NCBI RefSeq assembly: GCF_900115775.1
Contig: NZ_FOXS01000001.1
Location: 1,488,001-1,552,000, forward strand
DNA from: Hymenobacter arizonensis
GTDB taxonomy: Bacteria > Bacteroidota > Bacteroidia > Cytophagales > Hymenobacteraceae
Direction: 5' to 3'
Length of the DNA stretch: 64,000 nt
A model generated the notes under the pieces. That model was not told where the DNA came from. It ran no database searches and saw only the letters and a program-made list of their open reading frames with translations. The position numbers and the translations under genes are program-made. Of the stretch, positions 7,856 through 16,800 are shown one piece after another (the first letter of the stretch is position 1; each line of letters begins with the position of its first letter).

Positions 7856-8689
7856 ATGACCACCCACACCCACGCCTACAAAGACCCCGTCCTCACCCTG
7901 AACGGCGTCTCCATGTCCTTCAACAACGAGCTGGTCCTGCGCGACATCAACGCCCAAATCCTCGACATCACCCGCCCCAAAATGCACCAGGGCCAAGTCG
8001 TGGGTTTCTACGGCCGCTCGGGCATCGGCAAGTCGGTCCTTTGCCGCATCATGGCCGGGCTGATTCCGCCCAGCGCCGGCACCGTGGAAGTGGGCCTAGC
8101 CCAGCAACCCGCGCGGCCCGGCATGGTGGGCTTCGTGCAGCAACGCTACCCGCTGTTCGACCACCGCACGCTCTACGACAACCTGCTGGTGGCTGCCGAG
8201 CGCAAGCACGCCCCCGAAGTTGCCCGCCAGCACGTCGAGTCCTACCTGGAGCGGTTCTGCCTCGCGCCGCACCACAAAAAGTACCCAGCCCACCTCTCGG
8301 GCGGCCAGCGCCAGCGGGCGGCCATCGCCCAGCAGCTGCTCTGCTCCGAGCACCTCATCCTGCTCGATGAGCCCTTCTCCGGCCTCGACGTGGCCATGAT
8401 TGACGAGGTGAAACGCATCATCGTCGAAGTCACGACCATGGACGAGCTGAACACCGTCATCATCGTCTCGCACGACATAGTGACCACCACCGCCCTGGCC
8501 GACCGCCTCTGGCTCCTCGGCTACGAGCACGACGCGGCCGGGGCCCTCGTGCCGGGCGCCACCATCAGCCCCCAGCACCAATACAACCTAGCCGAAATGG
8601 GCCTCGCCTGGCACGAAAACGTCGAAGCCGAACCGGAGTTTGGCCAGTTTGTGGAGCATATTAAGAATGAGATTCGAGTTAGTGCTTAA
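7856..8689 (+). CDS. ABC transporter ATP-binding protein
   Basis: Cytoplasmic ATPase of 277 residues that would power the permease encoded upstream. All nucleotide-binding motifs are intact: Walker A GRSGIGKS (53-60), Q-loop around VQQRYPLF (94-101), signature LSGGQ (147-151), Walker B LILLDEP (167-173), D-loop SGLD and the switch His206 in VSHD. The closest class is NitT/TauT ATPases (SsuB, TauB). The C-terminal 60 residues have an extra region (YEHDAAGALVPGAT and beyond) after the core fold. It is last in the cluster and converges on the unknown gene at 8695, with only 5 bp between the stop codons and no visible terminator. Confidence 0.9.
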   Translation: MTTHTHAYKDPVLTLNGVSMSFNNELVLRDINAQILDITRPKMHQGQVVGFYGRSGIGKSVLCRIMAGLIPPSAGTVEVGLAQQPARPGMVGFVQQRYPLFDHRTLYDNLLVAAERKHAPEVARQHVESYLERFCLAPHHKKYPAHLSGGQRQRAAIAQQLLCSEHLILLDEPFSGLDVAMIDEVKRIIVEVTTMDELNTVIIVSHDIVTTTALADRLWLLGYEHDAAGALVPGATISPQHQYNLAEMGLAWHENVEAEPEFGQFVEHIKNEIRVSA

Positions 8690-8694
8690 TGATT

Positions 8695-9432
8695 TTATAG
8701 AGCACGTTTTGTTTGTAAGGTCACCAATTCTCCTTTTGAAATTCGACCAATTAAGGTGCGTGCAAAACCACTGTCAAATGCGACTTCTTGTAGCTTTTCA
8801 AAATGGTCATAGTAAGACGAAGGACTACCCGTTTCTAGCATCAAAAGCCACACTTCATCACAACCGGTCAAGTAGCCATTTACATTCTTACTTTTCCTGT
8901 TAATAATTTCCTGAATCTTCTCTAAGGGAGCATCAGGCACCCAAAAAGTTGTGATTGGCGTCCAGCAAGGAACGGTAAGCCGACTTAAGAAGAAGATACT
9001 GACACTGTGAATGCAAGGATGAACAAACGCCTCTGTTCGAATTGTGAATTCAGTTTGACTTTCGGGAAGGTCTTTCACGGCTAACACGCATCGTTTAACA
9101 ACATCGGCAAGTAGCCCCGCAACCTGCTTTCGCTCAAGATTTTTCCAATTACCTGATTCTGAAAAATCAACAGTGACGTGCAGCGGCAAGTGAAGCTGTT
9201 TCTCAAACAGCTTTTGTGCTTCATTTAGAATAGCGTCTTGTTTTGCTTCCCGCTCTCTCGACTGTTCATCTAGTATGAGCGCCGTCATTTCAATTCCAAT
9301 CTTCTTCCCACTTACCTGAACTATAGCATCGGGCAAAGGCGGTGCCGGCTGGGACAAGATGTAAGTATCCGAGAATAGCTCAGGAAGAAACCTCTCCAAT
9401 AGATACAACTCACGGCTTTCTTTAGTAGGCAT
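8695..9432 (-). CDS. Unknown 245-residue protein, AT-rich relative to neighbours
   Basis: I recognise no family. The protein is soluble, with no signal peptide. The stretch PDAIVQVSGKKIGIEMTAL (about 34-52) has the D...(I/V)xExT pattern seen in some restriction-endonuclease-like folds, and a charged region EQSREREAKQDAI follows; a nuclease is possible but unproven. Codon use differs sharply from both sides: A/T third positions are frequent, whereas neighbours almost always use G/C. It lies on the opposite strand, wedged between the ABC cluster and the two-component genes, with its stop 5 bp from the ATPase stop. Composition and position suggest recent acquisition. The start is ATG at 9432. 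Confidence 0.8.
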   Translation of the reverse strand: MPTKESRELYLLERFLPELFSDTYILSQPAPPLPDAIVQVSGKKIGIEMTALILDEQSREREAKQDAILNEAQKLFEKQLHLPLHVTVDFSESGNWKNLERKQVAGLLADVVKRCVLAVKDLPESQTEFTIRTEAFVHPCIHSVSIFFLSRLTVPCWTPITTFWVPDAPLEKIQEIINRKSKNVNGYLTGCDEVWLLMLETGSPSSYYDHFEKLQEVAFDSGFARTLIGRISKGELVTLQTKRAL

Positions 9433-9551
9433 GGCGGAAAGGTAAACGCGCCACTCGACTGCTACTTCTTATCCAAGCAGATACTTTTGATGCTGCAGGG
9501 CCACAGGTTCTAATAACACACCAAGAATTAATCCTTTCTACCTTCTAAAAG

Positions 9552-10913
9552 ATGCCCACCGGTACCCTGCTCATCATCGACGACGAAGCGCGCTTGCGCC
9601 AGCTGCTGGCCCAGGTACTGGAGCTGGAAGGCTACACCGTGCTGCAAGCGCCCGACGCCCACCGCGGCCTAGAGCTGCTGCAGCAACACGCCGACGACAT
9701 CCTGCTCGTGATATCGGACGTGAAGCTGCCCGATGGCCACGGCGTGGACCTGCTCCCGCGTTACAAAGCCGCCGCCCCCGAAGCCGAAGTGGTGCTGCTC
9801 ACCGCCTACGGCACCATCCCCGACGGCGTGAAGGCCATGAAGCTCGGCGCGTTCGACTACCTCACCAAGGGCGATTTTGAGCAGCAGCTGGTGGTAGTGG
9901 TCGACCGCGCCGCCGAGAAAGCGCGCCTCCGCAAGCGCGTGGCCGAGCTGGAGCGCCGCGTGGGCCAGCAGTACACCTTCGAGGCCATGATAGGCGAATC
10001 GGCGGAGCTGAAGCGGGTGCAGAAACTGGCCCAGCAAGTAGCCCCCACCGACAGCACCGTGCTGCTGGAAGGGCCTACCGGCAGCGGCAAGGAGCTCTTT
10101 GCCCAGGCCATTCACCAGGCCAGCGGGCGGAAGGGCAAGAATTTCGTGGCGGTAAATTGCAGCGCCTTCCCCAAAGATTTGCTCGAATCGGAGCTGTTTG
10201 GGTATAAGAAAGGCGCCTTCACCGGCGCCCTTACCGACAAGAAAGGCCTGCTGGAAGAAGCCAACGGCGGCACGTTGTTCTTAGACGAAATCGGCGAGCT
10301 GGAGCTTAACGTGCAGGCCAAGTTCCTGCGGGTGCTCGAGCTGCAGCAGTTCACCAAGCTCGGCGACACCAAGCCCACCAAGGTGAACGTGCGCCTGGTG
10401 GCCGCCACCAACCGCAACCTCAAGCAGGAAGCCACCGAAGGCCGTTTCCGCCCCGATTTGTACTACCGCCTCTCGGTGTTCACCATCCACGTGCCGCCCC
10501 TCAAGGACCGGCCCGCCGACGTGCCGCCCCTGGCCCACCACTTCCTGCAGTACTTCGCCGCCAAGCTCAGCAAGCGCCTCCCCGGCCTCGAATCCGACTG
10601 CCTGAGATTGCTGCAACGCTACCCCTGGCCCGGCAATGTGCGCGAGCTGAAAAACGTGCTCGAGCGCGCCGCCATCCTCGCCCCCGCCGGCGAACCCCTG
10701 GCCGCCGACTTCCTCCCCGACGAATTCCACGCCCTGGGCCGCCCCCCCAAGCCCGGCGCCGACGCCGCCGACGAAAGCCTGCGCGCCCTGGAAGCCCGCC
10801 ACATTGGCAAGCTGATGGGCGAGCTGGAAGGCAACAAGCCCGACGTAGCCAAACGGTTGGGCATCGGCCTCACCACGCTCTACCGCAAGCTGCAGGAGTA
10901 CGGGCTGGAGTAA
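9552..10913 (+). CDS. Sigma-54-dependent response regulator (NtrC/AtoC type)
   Basis: Activator of sigma-54 promoters, 453 residues. Order: receiver domain (1-120) with DDE near the start, phosphoacceptor Asp56 in SDVKLPDG and Lys in YLTKGDF; AAA+ domain (about 140-375) with Walker A EGPTGSGKE, the sigma-54 contact loop GAFTGA, Walker B GGTLFLDEIGEL and the arginine finger region RFRPDLYYRLSVF; and a Fis-type helix-turn-helix at the C terminus (KPDVAKRLGIGLTTLYRKLQE). The histidine kinase at 11105 is its likely partner. Targets are not shown by the sequence; the ABC/OmpA cluster upstream is a candidate by proximity and because of a weak -24/-12-like site before its first gene. Confidence 0.93.
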   Translation: MPTGTLLIIDDEARLRQLLAQVLELEGYTVLQAPDAHRGLELLQQHADDILLVISDVKLPDGHGVDLLPRYKAAAPEAEVVLLTAYGTIPDGVKAMKLGAFDYLTKGDFEQQLVVVVDRAAEKARLRKRVAELERRVGQQYTFEAMIGESAELKRVQKLAQQVAPTDSTVLLEGPTGSGKELFAQAIHQASGRKGKNFVAVNCSAFPKDLLESELFGYKKGAFTGALTDKKGLLEEANGGTLFLDEIGELELNVQAKFLRVLELQQFTKLGDTKPTKVNVRLVAATNRNLKQEATEGRFRPDLYYRLSVFTIHVPPLKDRPADVPPLAHHFLQYFAAKLSKRLPGLESDCLRLLQRYPWPGNVRELKNVLERAAILAPAGEPLAADFLPDEFHALGRPPKPGADAADESLRALEARHIGKLMGELEGNKPDVAKRLGIGLTTLYRKLQEYGLE

Positions 10914-10926
10914 TCCGCCCCGCGTG

Positions 10927-11087
10927 AACCTCACCCCCTAACCCCCTCTCCCGTGGAGAGGGGGGAACTAGCCTCTAGTTCTAGCCACTATCCAGCCATT
11001 CTCTCTCCGAAACCTTCAAAACACTACTTTCTAAAACTAGAAACTAGTCACCCCTCTCCACGGGAGAGGGGGTTAGGGGGTGAGGTT
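10927..11087. repeat. Family B hairpin repeat between regulator and kinase
   Basis: AACCTCACCCCCTAACCCCC opens the left arm and GGGGGTTAGGGGGTGAGGTT closes the right arm, a perfect inverted pair. Inner words CTCTCCCGTGGAGAG and CTCTCCACGGGAGAG are each hairpins, and CTAGTTCTAG/AAACTAGAAACTAG lie at the centre. It fills nearly all of the gap between two presumably co-transcribed genes. Confidence 0.88.
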
Positions 11088-11104
11088 CCGTCGTCTGAAC
11101 AACC

Positions 11105-12562
11105 ATGTCCCTAAAACTCAAAATCCGCCTCAGCATCTTCCTGCTGCTCCTGCTGTTGCTGGGCCTGGGCGGCGCGGCCCATTTCACCATCAATTACCTT
11201 GAAGAAGGCGGGCACACCCTGGAGCCGTCCGACTTCAACATGGCGCGCAGCACCGTGCTGGCCTTCCTGGGCGCCGGCACCGCCGTGGGCATCACCATGA
11301 TGGTGCGGCTACCGCGCATTGTGGTGCGCCCCCTCTACCGCCTCACCGCCGACATGGAGCAGGTGGCTGGCCCCGGCCCCACCAACCGCGTAGGCGTGGG
11401 CCGGCACGACGAAGTGGGCACCATCGCCGCGGCCGTCAACCACGTGCTGAGCCAGGCGCAGGACGAGCGACACGCCATCCTGGCCGAGCTCTTCACCGAG
11501 CGCATCCGCATGGACAGCCTGGTTAGAAGCCTAGACGAAGGCCTCCTGCTGCTCGACGAGCAAAAAACCATCGTATTGGCCAACCCCGTGGCCTGCGACC
11601 TGCTCGGCCTCTCCCCCACCGACCTCGTGGGCAAATCGGCGGAAACCGTAGCGGCCAAGCACGAGAAGTTTCGCGAGCTGCTGGTGCCCCTGGCCGAAGC
11701 CAACCTCGCCAACGACGACGTACCCGACCCCGTGTTTGACTTTCCGCACAAAGGCAGCTCCCCGCATTTTCAGCTCAGCATTAGCCCCATCGAAAACACC
11801 CGCCACCGCCCGGGTGCCCCCTCCAGCCCGGCCGGCCACATCTTCTGCCTGCGAAACGTCTCCGATTTCAAGAAGCTCGACGAGCTGAAATCGTCGTTCC
11901 TGGCCACCATTTCGCACGAGCTGAAAACGCCCCTGGCCAGCATCAAGCTCAGCCTGATGCTGCTGCAAAACGAACGGACCGACGCCGCCGGGCGCCAGCG
12001 CCTGGCCACCGGCATCGCCGAGGAAACCCAGCGCCTGCTCAACATGGTGGGCCAGCTCATCGACGTGGCGCGCCTGGATGCCGGCGCTGGCATCAAGCTC
12101 AACCCCAAAGACATGGAGCTGGGTGAGGTCATCCGCTACGCCCTCCAAACCGTGCACCCCCAGCTCCACGACAAGCAGCTCCAGCTCGACGTGCAGCTGC
12201 CCGACGGTCTACCGAGTATCCACGGCGACGTAGAAAAAACCTCCTGGGTGCTCATCAACCTGCTTTCCAACGCCATTCGCTACTCGCCCACGGGCGCCCC
12301 GCTGGTCATTCGGGTGGTGCCATGGGGCGAAGTTGTGCGCGTGAGCGTGGAAGACTGCGGCCCCGGCATCCCGGCCGAATACCACAAGCGCATCTTCCAG
12401 CGCTTCGCCGACGGCCCCAGCCACACCGCCCAGGGCGGCAGCTCGGGCCTGGGCCTGAGCATCTCGCGGGAGTTCATCAGCGCGCAGGGCGGCCAGCTAT
12501 GGGTAGAAAGCCAGCCCGAAAAGGGCAGCTGCTTTCTGTTTACCCTGCCGATAAGCGCATAA
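11105..12562 (+). CDS. Membrane sensor histidine kinase (HAMP-PAS-HisKA-HATPase)
   Basis: Partner kinase for the sigma-54 activator, 485 residues. Two hydrophobic segments (about 9-29, a Leu-rich run, and about 56-74) flank a very short outside loop, so it probably senses a membrane or cytoplasmic cue rather than a periplasmic ligand. A HAMP domain (about 75-125) follows, then a PAS domain (about 140-245), HisKA with the phosphorylated His271 in ISHELKTP, and an ATPase domain with NLLSNAIRYS (N box), DCGPGIP (G1) and GLGLSISR (G2). It starts 191 bp after the regulator, the gap being filled by a hairpin repeat. All catalytic motifs are intact. Confidence 0.93.
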   Translation: MSLKLKIRLSIFLLLLLLLGLGGAAHFTINYLEEGGHTLEPSDFNMARSTVLAFLGAGTAVGITMMVRLPRIVVRPLYRLTADMEQVAGPGPTNRVGVGRHDEVGTIAAAVNHVLSQAQDERHAILAELFTERIRMDSLVRSLDEGLLLLDEQKTIVLANPVACDLLGLSPTDLVGKSAETVAAKHEKFRELLVPLAEANLANDDVPDPVFDFPHKGSSPHFQLSISPIENTRHRPGAPSSPAGHIFCLRNVSDFKKLDELKSSFLATISHELKTPLASIKLSLMLLQNERTDAAGRQRLATGIAEETQRLLNMVGQLIDVARLDAGAGIKLNPKDMELGEVIRYALQTVHPQLHDKQLQLDVQLPDGLPSIHGDVEKTSWVLINLLSNAIRYSPTGAPLVIRVVPWGEVVRVSVEDCGPGIPAEYHKRIFQRFADGPSHTAQGGSSGLGLSISREFISAQGGQLWVESQPEKGSCFLFTLPISA

Positions 12563-12637
12563 GCGTATTCGCGTCTCGTCGTCCGCGCCGTTCGAATTGA
12601 TTCGACGTCATCGTTCAACGCCAAGACGCGAATACGC
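12563..12637. repeat. Family D hairpin repeat (GAGACGC type)
   Basis: GCGTATTCGCGTCT (12563-12576) and AGACGCGAATACGC (12624-12637) are a perfect 14-bp inverted pair, starting on the base after the kinase stop codon. The GTTCAACGCCAAGACGC centre matches the element at 20983-21104. Confidence 0.75.
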
Positions 12638-12752
12638 GTCTCTACATGTCTATTCCGGTTGTTTGCTGGCTTTGCGCGTAAACGCAGCTGTTGCGGGTGC
12701 ATCCACCCAGCAACTCAGCAAATTCCCTGAAACCTACTGTTAGCCCATTACC

Positions 12753-13454
12753 ATGCATAAGTTCACTGTCGAGCGCTTATCCTTTACCTCATTATCAGAA
12801 TTGCCAAACTCCTGGCAGAACACGGATTATAAAGAGCTTCTAAAGAAGATGAATTATGATAATCCAGACGAAATAAAGGAGGCCGAATTAAAAGAAATGT
12901 GCCTCATGTCGTTCACCGACATGGAGCCCCGCGAAGCCGCCGAAATAGTGTTGACCTATTTATTTCCCGAGGAATTAAATGCGGGTCAAATAGAGAATTT
13001 GGGGCATCAAATGCTCACGGAAAAACTCTGGGAAGAAAACCCGGAATTGCCGCTGCACAAAGGCTTTTACAAAGCCACCGAATTGTTGCACACTGCCTAC
13101 AACGGCACTTTTCCCCGCACGCAAGCCGTACAGTTTCAAGTTAAGTGCACCGCTGAAAATCCGGAGGATATTTCTATTCTGACAGACTCACCCGCGGCTC
13201 CGCTGATGCGGCTCTTGGCCCAGGGCATGGATGACAAGGCACTAGTAAATCGGCTATTCACCACGCAATTGGAAGGCGATAAATTCACTGAAGCAGCGTC
13301 TATGCTTTGGGAATTAAATACGGTCAATACCGAAGCGAATTCAATTACGTTTGAAGTGGTAAGCTCTGCTTATTGGCTTGACGATTTTAAATACGCCGAC
13401 ACCTACGAAGCCACTACCCACGCCGACGCTGTGAGTGAAGTGGAGGAGCAATAG
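12753..13454 (+). CDS. Unknown 233-residue protein
   Basis: No family recognised. It is an acidic, soluble protein with no signal peptide or membrane segment. The first half is helical and Glu-rich (NPDEIKEAELKEMC, EPREAAEIVLTYLFPEEL); the second half looks like alternating strand and helix and ends in an acidic tail. Codon use is more A/T-rich in the first 200 bases than later. The start is ATG at 12753, with 190 bp upstream that includes a family D repeat, so it is probably transcribed alone. A strong hairpin terminator follows at 13722. Function cannot be inferred from the neighbours. Confidence 0.78.
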   Translation: MHKFTVERLSFTSLSELPNSWQNTDYKELLKKMNYDNPDEIKEAELKEMCLMSFTDMEPREAAEIVLTYLFPEELNAGQIENLGHQMLTEKLWEENPELPLHKGFYKATELLHTAYNGTFPRTQAVQFQVKCTAENPEDISILTDSPAAPLMRLLAQGMDDKALVNRLFTTQLEGDKFTEAASMLWELNTVNTEANSITFEVVSSAYWLDDFKYADTYEATTHADAVSEVEEQ

Positions 13455-13483
13455 TCTGCTCGAAACAACACACTGAAGAAAGC

Positions 13484-13624
13484 ACGTCATGCTGAGCTTG
13501 TCGAAGCATCTCGCGTGGGGTAGTAATCCTAATCGTCTGTCATGCTGAGCTTGCGAAGCATCTTATCACGCTTCAACGACTTGTTCATTGGTGATAAGGT
13601 GCTTCGCAGGCTCAGCATGACAGA
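13484..13624. repeat. Family A hairpin repeat
   Basis: TCTGTCATGCTGAGC (13536-13550) pairs with GCTCAGCATGACAGA ending at 13624, continuing inward through GCGAAGCATCTTATCAC/GTGATAAGGTGCTTCGC. A third, partial unit GTCATGCTGAGCTTGTCGAAGCATCTCGCG lies just left (from 13485), so the element is a nested or broken double copy. With the terminator at 13722 it accounts for most of the 445-bp gap; no gene is seen there. Confidence 0.82.
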
Positions 13625-13721
13625 CGTGTTACCATGACAGACGCGCTACATGAAGGGAGCGACCTGCAGTTCGGTTACTCTCAGCATCACCGTCAAGGCA
13701 ATTGCCAGATGTTACTTTCTC

Positions 13722-13770
13722 AAAACGGAATGGCCCCGCGGTTTCAAACGCCGCGGGGCCATTCCGTTTT
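13722..13770. terminator. Strong hairpin terminator
   Basis: Perfect 20-bp stem AAAACGGAATGGCCCCGCGG/CCGCGGGGCCATTCCGTTTT around a 9-base loop, with T runs on both strands. It ends the orphan gene at 12753 and isolates the tricorn-like gene. Confidence 0.9.
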
Positions 13771-13899
13771 CAGTCCTCCCAATACCCCACCAAATTAAAC
13801 TCACATAAAATACAGGATGCGTGCACTCCGGCCTACCTTAGCTGAGTGATGGCCCGTGTCCACTATATGAAATAACGTTTACCTAACTGCCTCTAATCA

Positions 13900-16800
13900 A
13901 TGCCTGCTTTCAAGTTTTCCCCTTCAACCCGGAAGGCATGGATGACCCCTGTATTCTGGGGAGTGCTGCCCGTGGCTGCCGGATTCGGAATGCCCGCCCC
14001 GGCCCAAGCGGCCCCGGCCCCGGTGCCGTATTTCTCAGAGCCAGCCATTTCACCCAACCGCACCGAGTTGGCGTTTGTGTCGGGCGGTGATATCTGGACC
14101 AGCCCAATAGCAGGCGGCGAAGCGCGTTTGCTGGTGGCCCACCCGGCAACCGAAAGCCGCCCGCTCTACTCCCCCGATGGCCGCTCCCTGGCCTTCATCT
14201 CGACCCGCACCGGCAACGGCGACATCTACGTGCTGACCCTGGAAACCGGCGAGCTGCGTCGCATCACTTTCGACGATGCGCCCGACCAGCTCGACAACTG
14301 GTCCGCTGATGGGAAGTGGCTGTATTTCTCATCCACCAGCCGCGACATCGCCAGCATGAACGACATCTACCGGGTGCCAGCCACTGGGGGCACACCTACG
14401 CCGGTGAGCGCCGACCGCTATGCGAACGAATTCTTTGCCGCGCCCAGCCCCGATGGCAAAACCCTAGCCTTCAGCTCCCGCGGCAACGGCGACCGCCAGT
14501 GGTGGCGCCACGGCCACAGCCACTTAGACGAGTCGGAAATCACGCTGCGGCGCGAGGGCCCCAACGGCGTGCCCACCTACGAGGCCCTCACGGGCGGCGG
14601 CTCCCGGGCGCTGTGGCCCATGTGGGGCCAGGGTGGCCAGCGCATTTTCTACATGTCGGACCAAAACGGCCACGAAAACATCTGGGTGCTGGGCGCGAAC
14701 GGCGACAAGTCGGTGCCCAAAGCCGTCACCTCCTTCACCGATGGCCGCGTGCTCTGGCCCAGCATTTCAGCCGATGGCAAGCTCATTACCTTTGAACGCA
14801 ACTTCAAGCTCTGGACCCTGGACACCGACAACGGGCAAGTGCGCGAAGTGGCCATTCAGCGGCGCGGAGCACCTTCCGGGACCGCCGTGGAGCGCATACG
14901 CTTTACCGACCGCCTGCAGAAGCTCGCCCTCTCGCCCGATGGCACCAAAGTGGCTTTTGTAGTGCACGGCGAAGTGTTTGCCGCCTCAGCGACTGATGGT
15001 GGCGAGGCCACCCGCATTTCGCAGACCACCGCCCCCGAAACCGACCTGGCCTGGGCACCCGACAGCCGCCGGCTGGTGTACGTGTCGGAGCGTGACGGCC
15101 CGTCGCATATCTACAGCTATACCTTCGCCACGGGCAAGGAAATCCGCCTCACCAACTCGGCCCTCAACGATGCAGCGCCCACGTTTTCGCCCGATGGCAA
15201 GCAGCTCGCCTTTGAGCGCGACGCCGCCGAGCTGCGGGTGCTGGACATAGCCAAGAACGAGGAGAAGTCTCTAGCCAAAGGTATTTTCGGCCGGGCCCCG
15301 CTCCGGGCCGAGCGCAGCTTTGCGTGGTCGCCCGATGGCCGTTGGCTGGCGTTTCTGCCCAAGGGCGCCCGCGGCTTCACCAACGTGAGCGTGGTGCCTG
15401 TAGCGGGTGGCCCCGCTCGCGCGGCAAGCTTCGTGGCCAATACCAACACCAACACGGTTTCGTGGAGCCCCGATGGCAAGTTCTTGCTCTTCGACACCGG
15501 CCAGCGCACCGAGGACGCCCAAGTGGCCCGCATCGACCTGCTACCGCGCACGCCGCGTTTCCGCGAAGACCAGTTCCGCGAGTTATTTAAGGACCAACCC
15601 GGCCCCAGCCCCGCGACGCCGTCCATAAAGCCGGCCACAACGACCCGCCCGCCGGTGCTGCCCGGCGGCCCTACTGACACGCTGCGCGCCGGTAAAAAAC
15701 CTGTTCCGAGCCTGGCCACTGGCCAACCCGCCAAGGCCGTAAAGCCTCCCGTGAACGTGGTGTTTGAAGACATACGGCGGCGGCTGAGCTTGCTGCCTGT
15801 GGGCGTGAACGTAGGCTCGCACAGCATCAGCCCCGACGGCAAGTGGCTGCTGTTGACTGCGTATTCAGCCAACCAATCCAACCTCTACATTTTTCCGCTC
15901 GATGAGCTGAGCAAGGAGCCGGCCGTGGTGCGCCAGCTCACCTCCACCGTTGGCGCCAAGCGCGACGCGCAGTTTTCGCCCGACAGCAAGGAAATCTATT
16001 ACCTCGACCAGGGCGTCATTCGGGTAGTGCCGGTGGAGGCCGGCAAAGGCACGGCGCGAGCCCTGGCCGTGTCGGCCGAGATGGACGTGGACTTCGAAAA
16101 GGAGAAGATGGTCGTGTTTGAGCAGTCGTGGGGCCTGCTGCGCGATTTCTTCAACGAGCCCTCTTTCAACCAAGCTAATTGGGCAACCCAGCACGACCTG
16201 TACGCTCCGCTCATTGCCGGCGCCCGCACCCCCGATGAAGCCCGCCGCCTCACCAATCTCATGATTGGCGAGCTTAACGCTTCACACTCCGGCGCGAACC
16301 CGCCGGCCCCGGCCGCTGGTGCAGTACCCGCCGCCACTGGCCGGCTGGGCCTGCGCTTCGACGCGCCCGAATACGAGCAGAACGGACGCCTGCGCGTGAG
16401 CACCGTGCTGCCCCTGAGTGCGGCGGCCCTGGCGGGCATCCGCCCCGGCAACGTGCTCCTGGCCGTAGATGGCCGCGCCATCACGCCGGGCACCAACCTC
16501 GATGAACTGCTGCAATACAAAGTAGGCCGCCGCGTGACCATGCGCGTGGGCACCGCCGCCGCTCCGGTAGCGGCAGCGAAAACCAGCAAGCGCAAACCGA
16601 AAGACGCCGCGCCCGCCGCCCCTGCTCTGGCTGAGCGCGACGTGGTAGTACGCCCTCTAAGCCGCGAGACCGAAAAAGCCCTCGACTACCGCCAGTGGGT
16701 AGAGGAACGGCGCGCTTACGTGGCCAAAGTCAGCGGCGGCCGCCTGGGCTACGTGCACATGTTTGATATGTCGGCCGGGGCGCTGGCCCAGCTTTACCTC

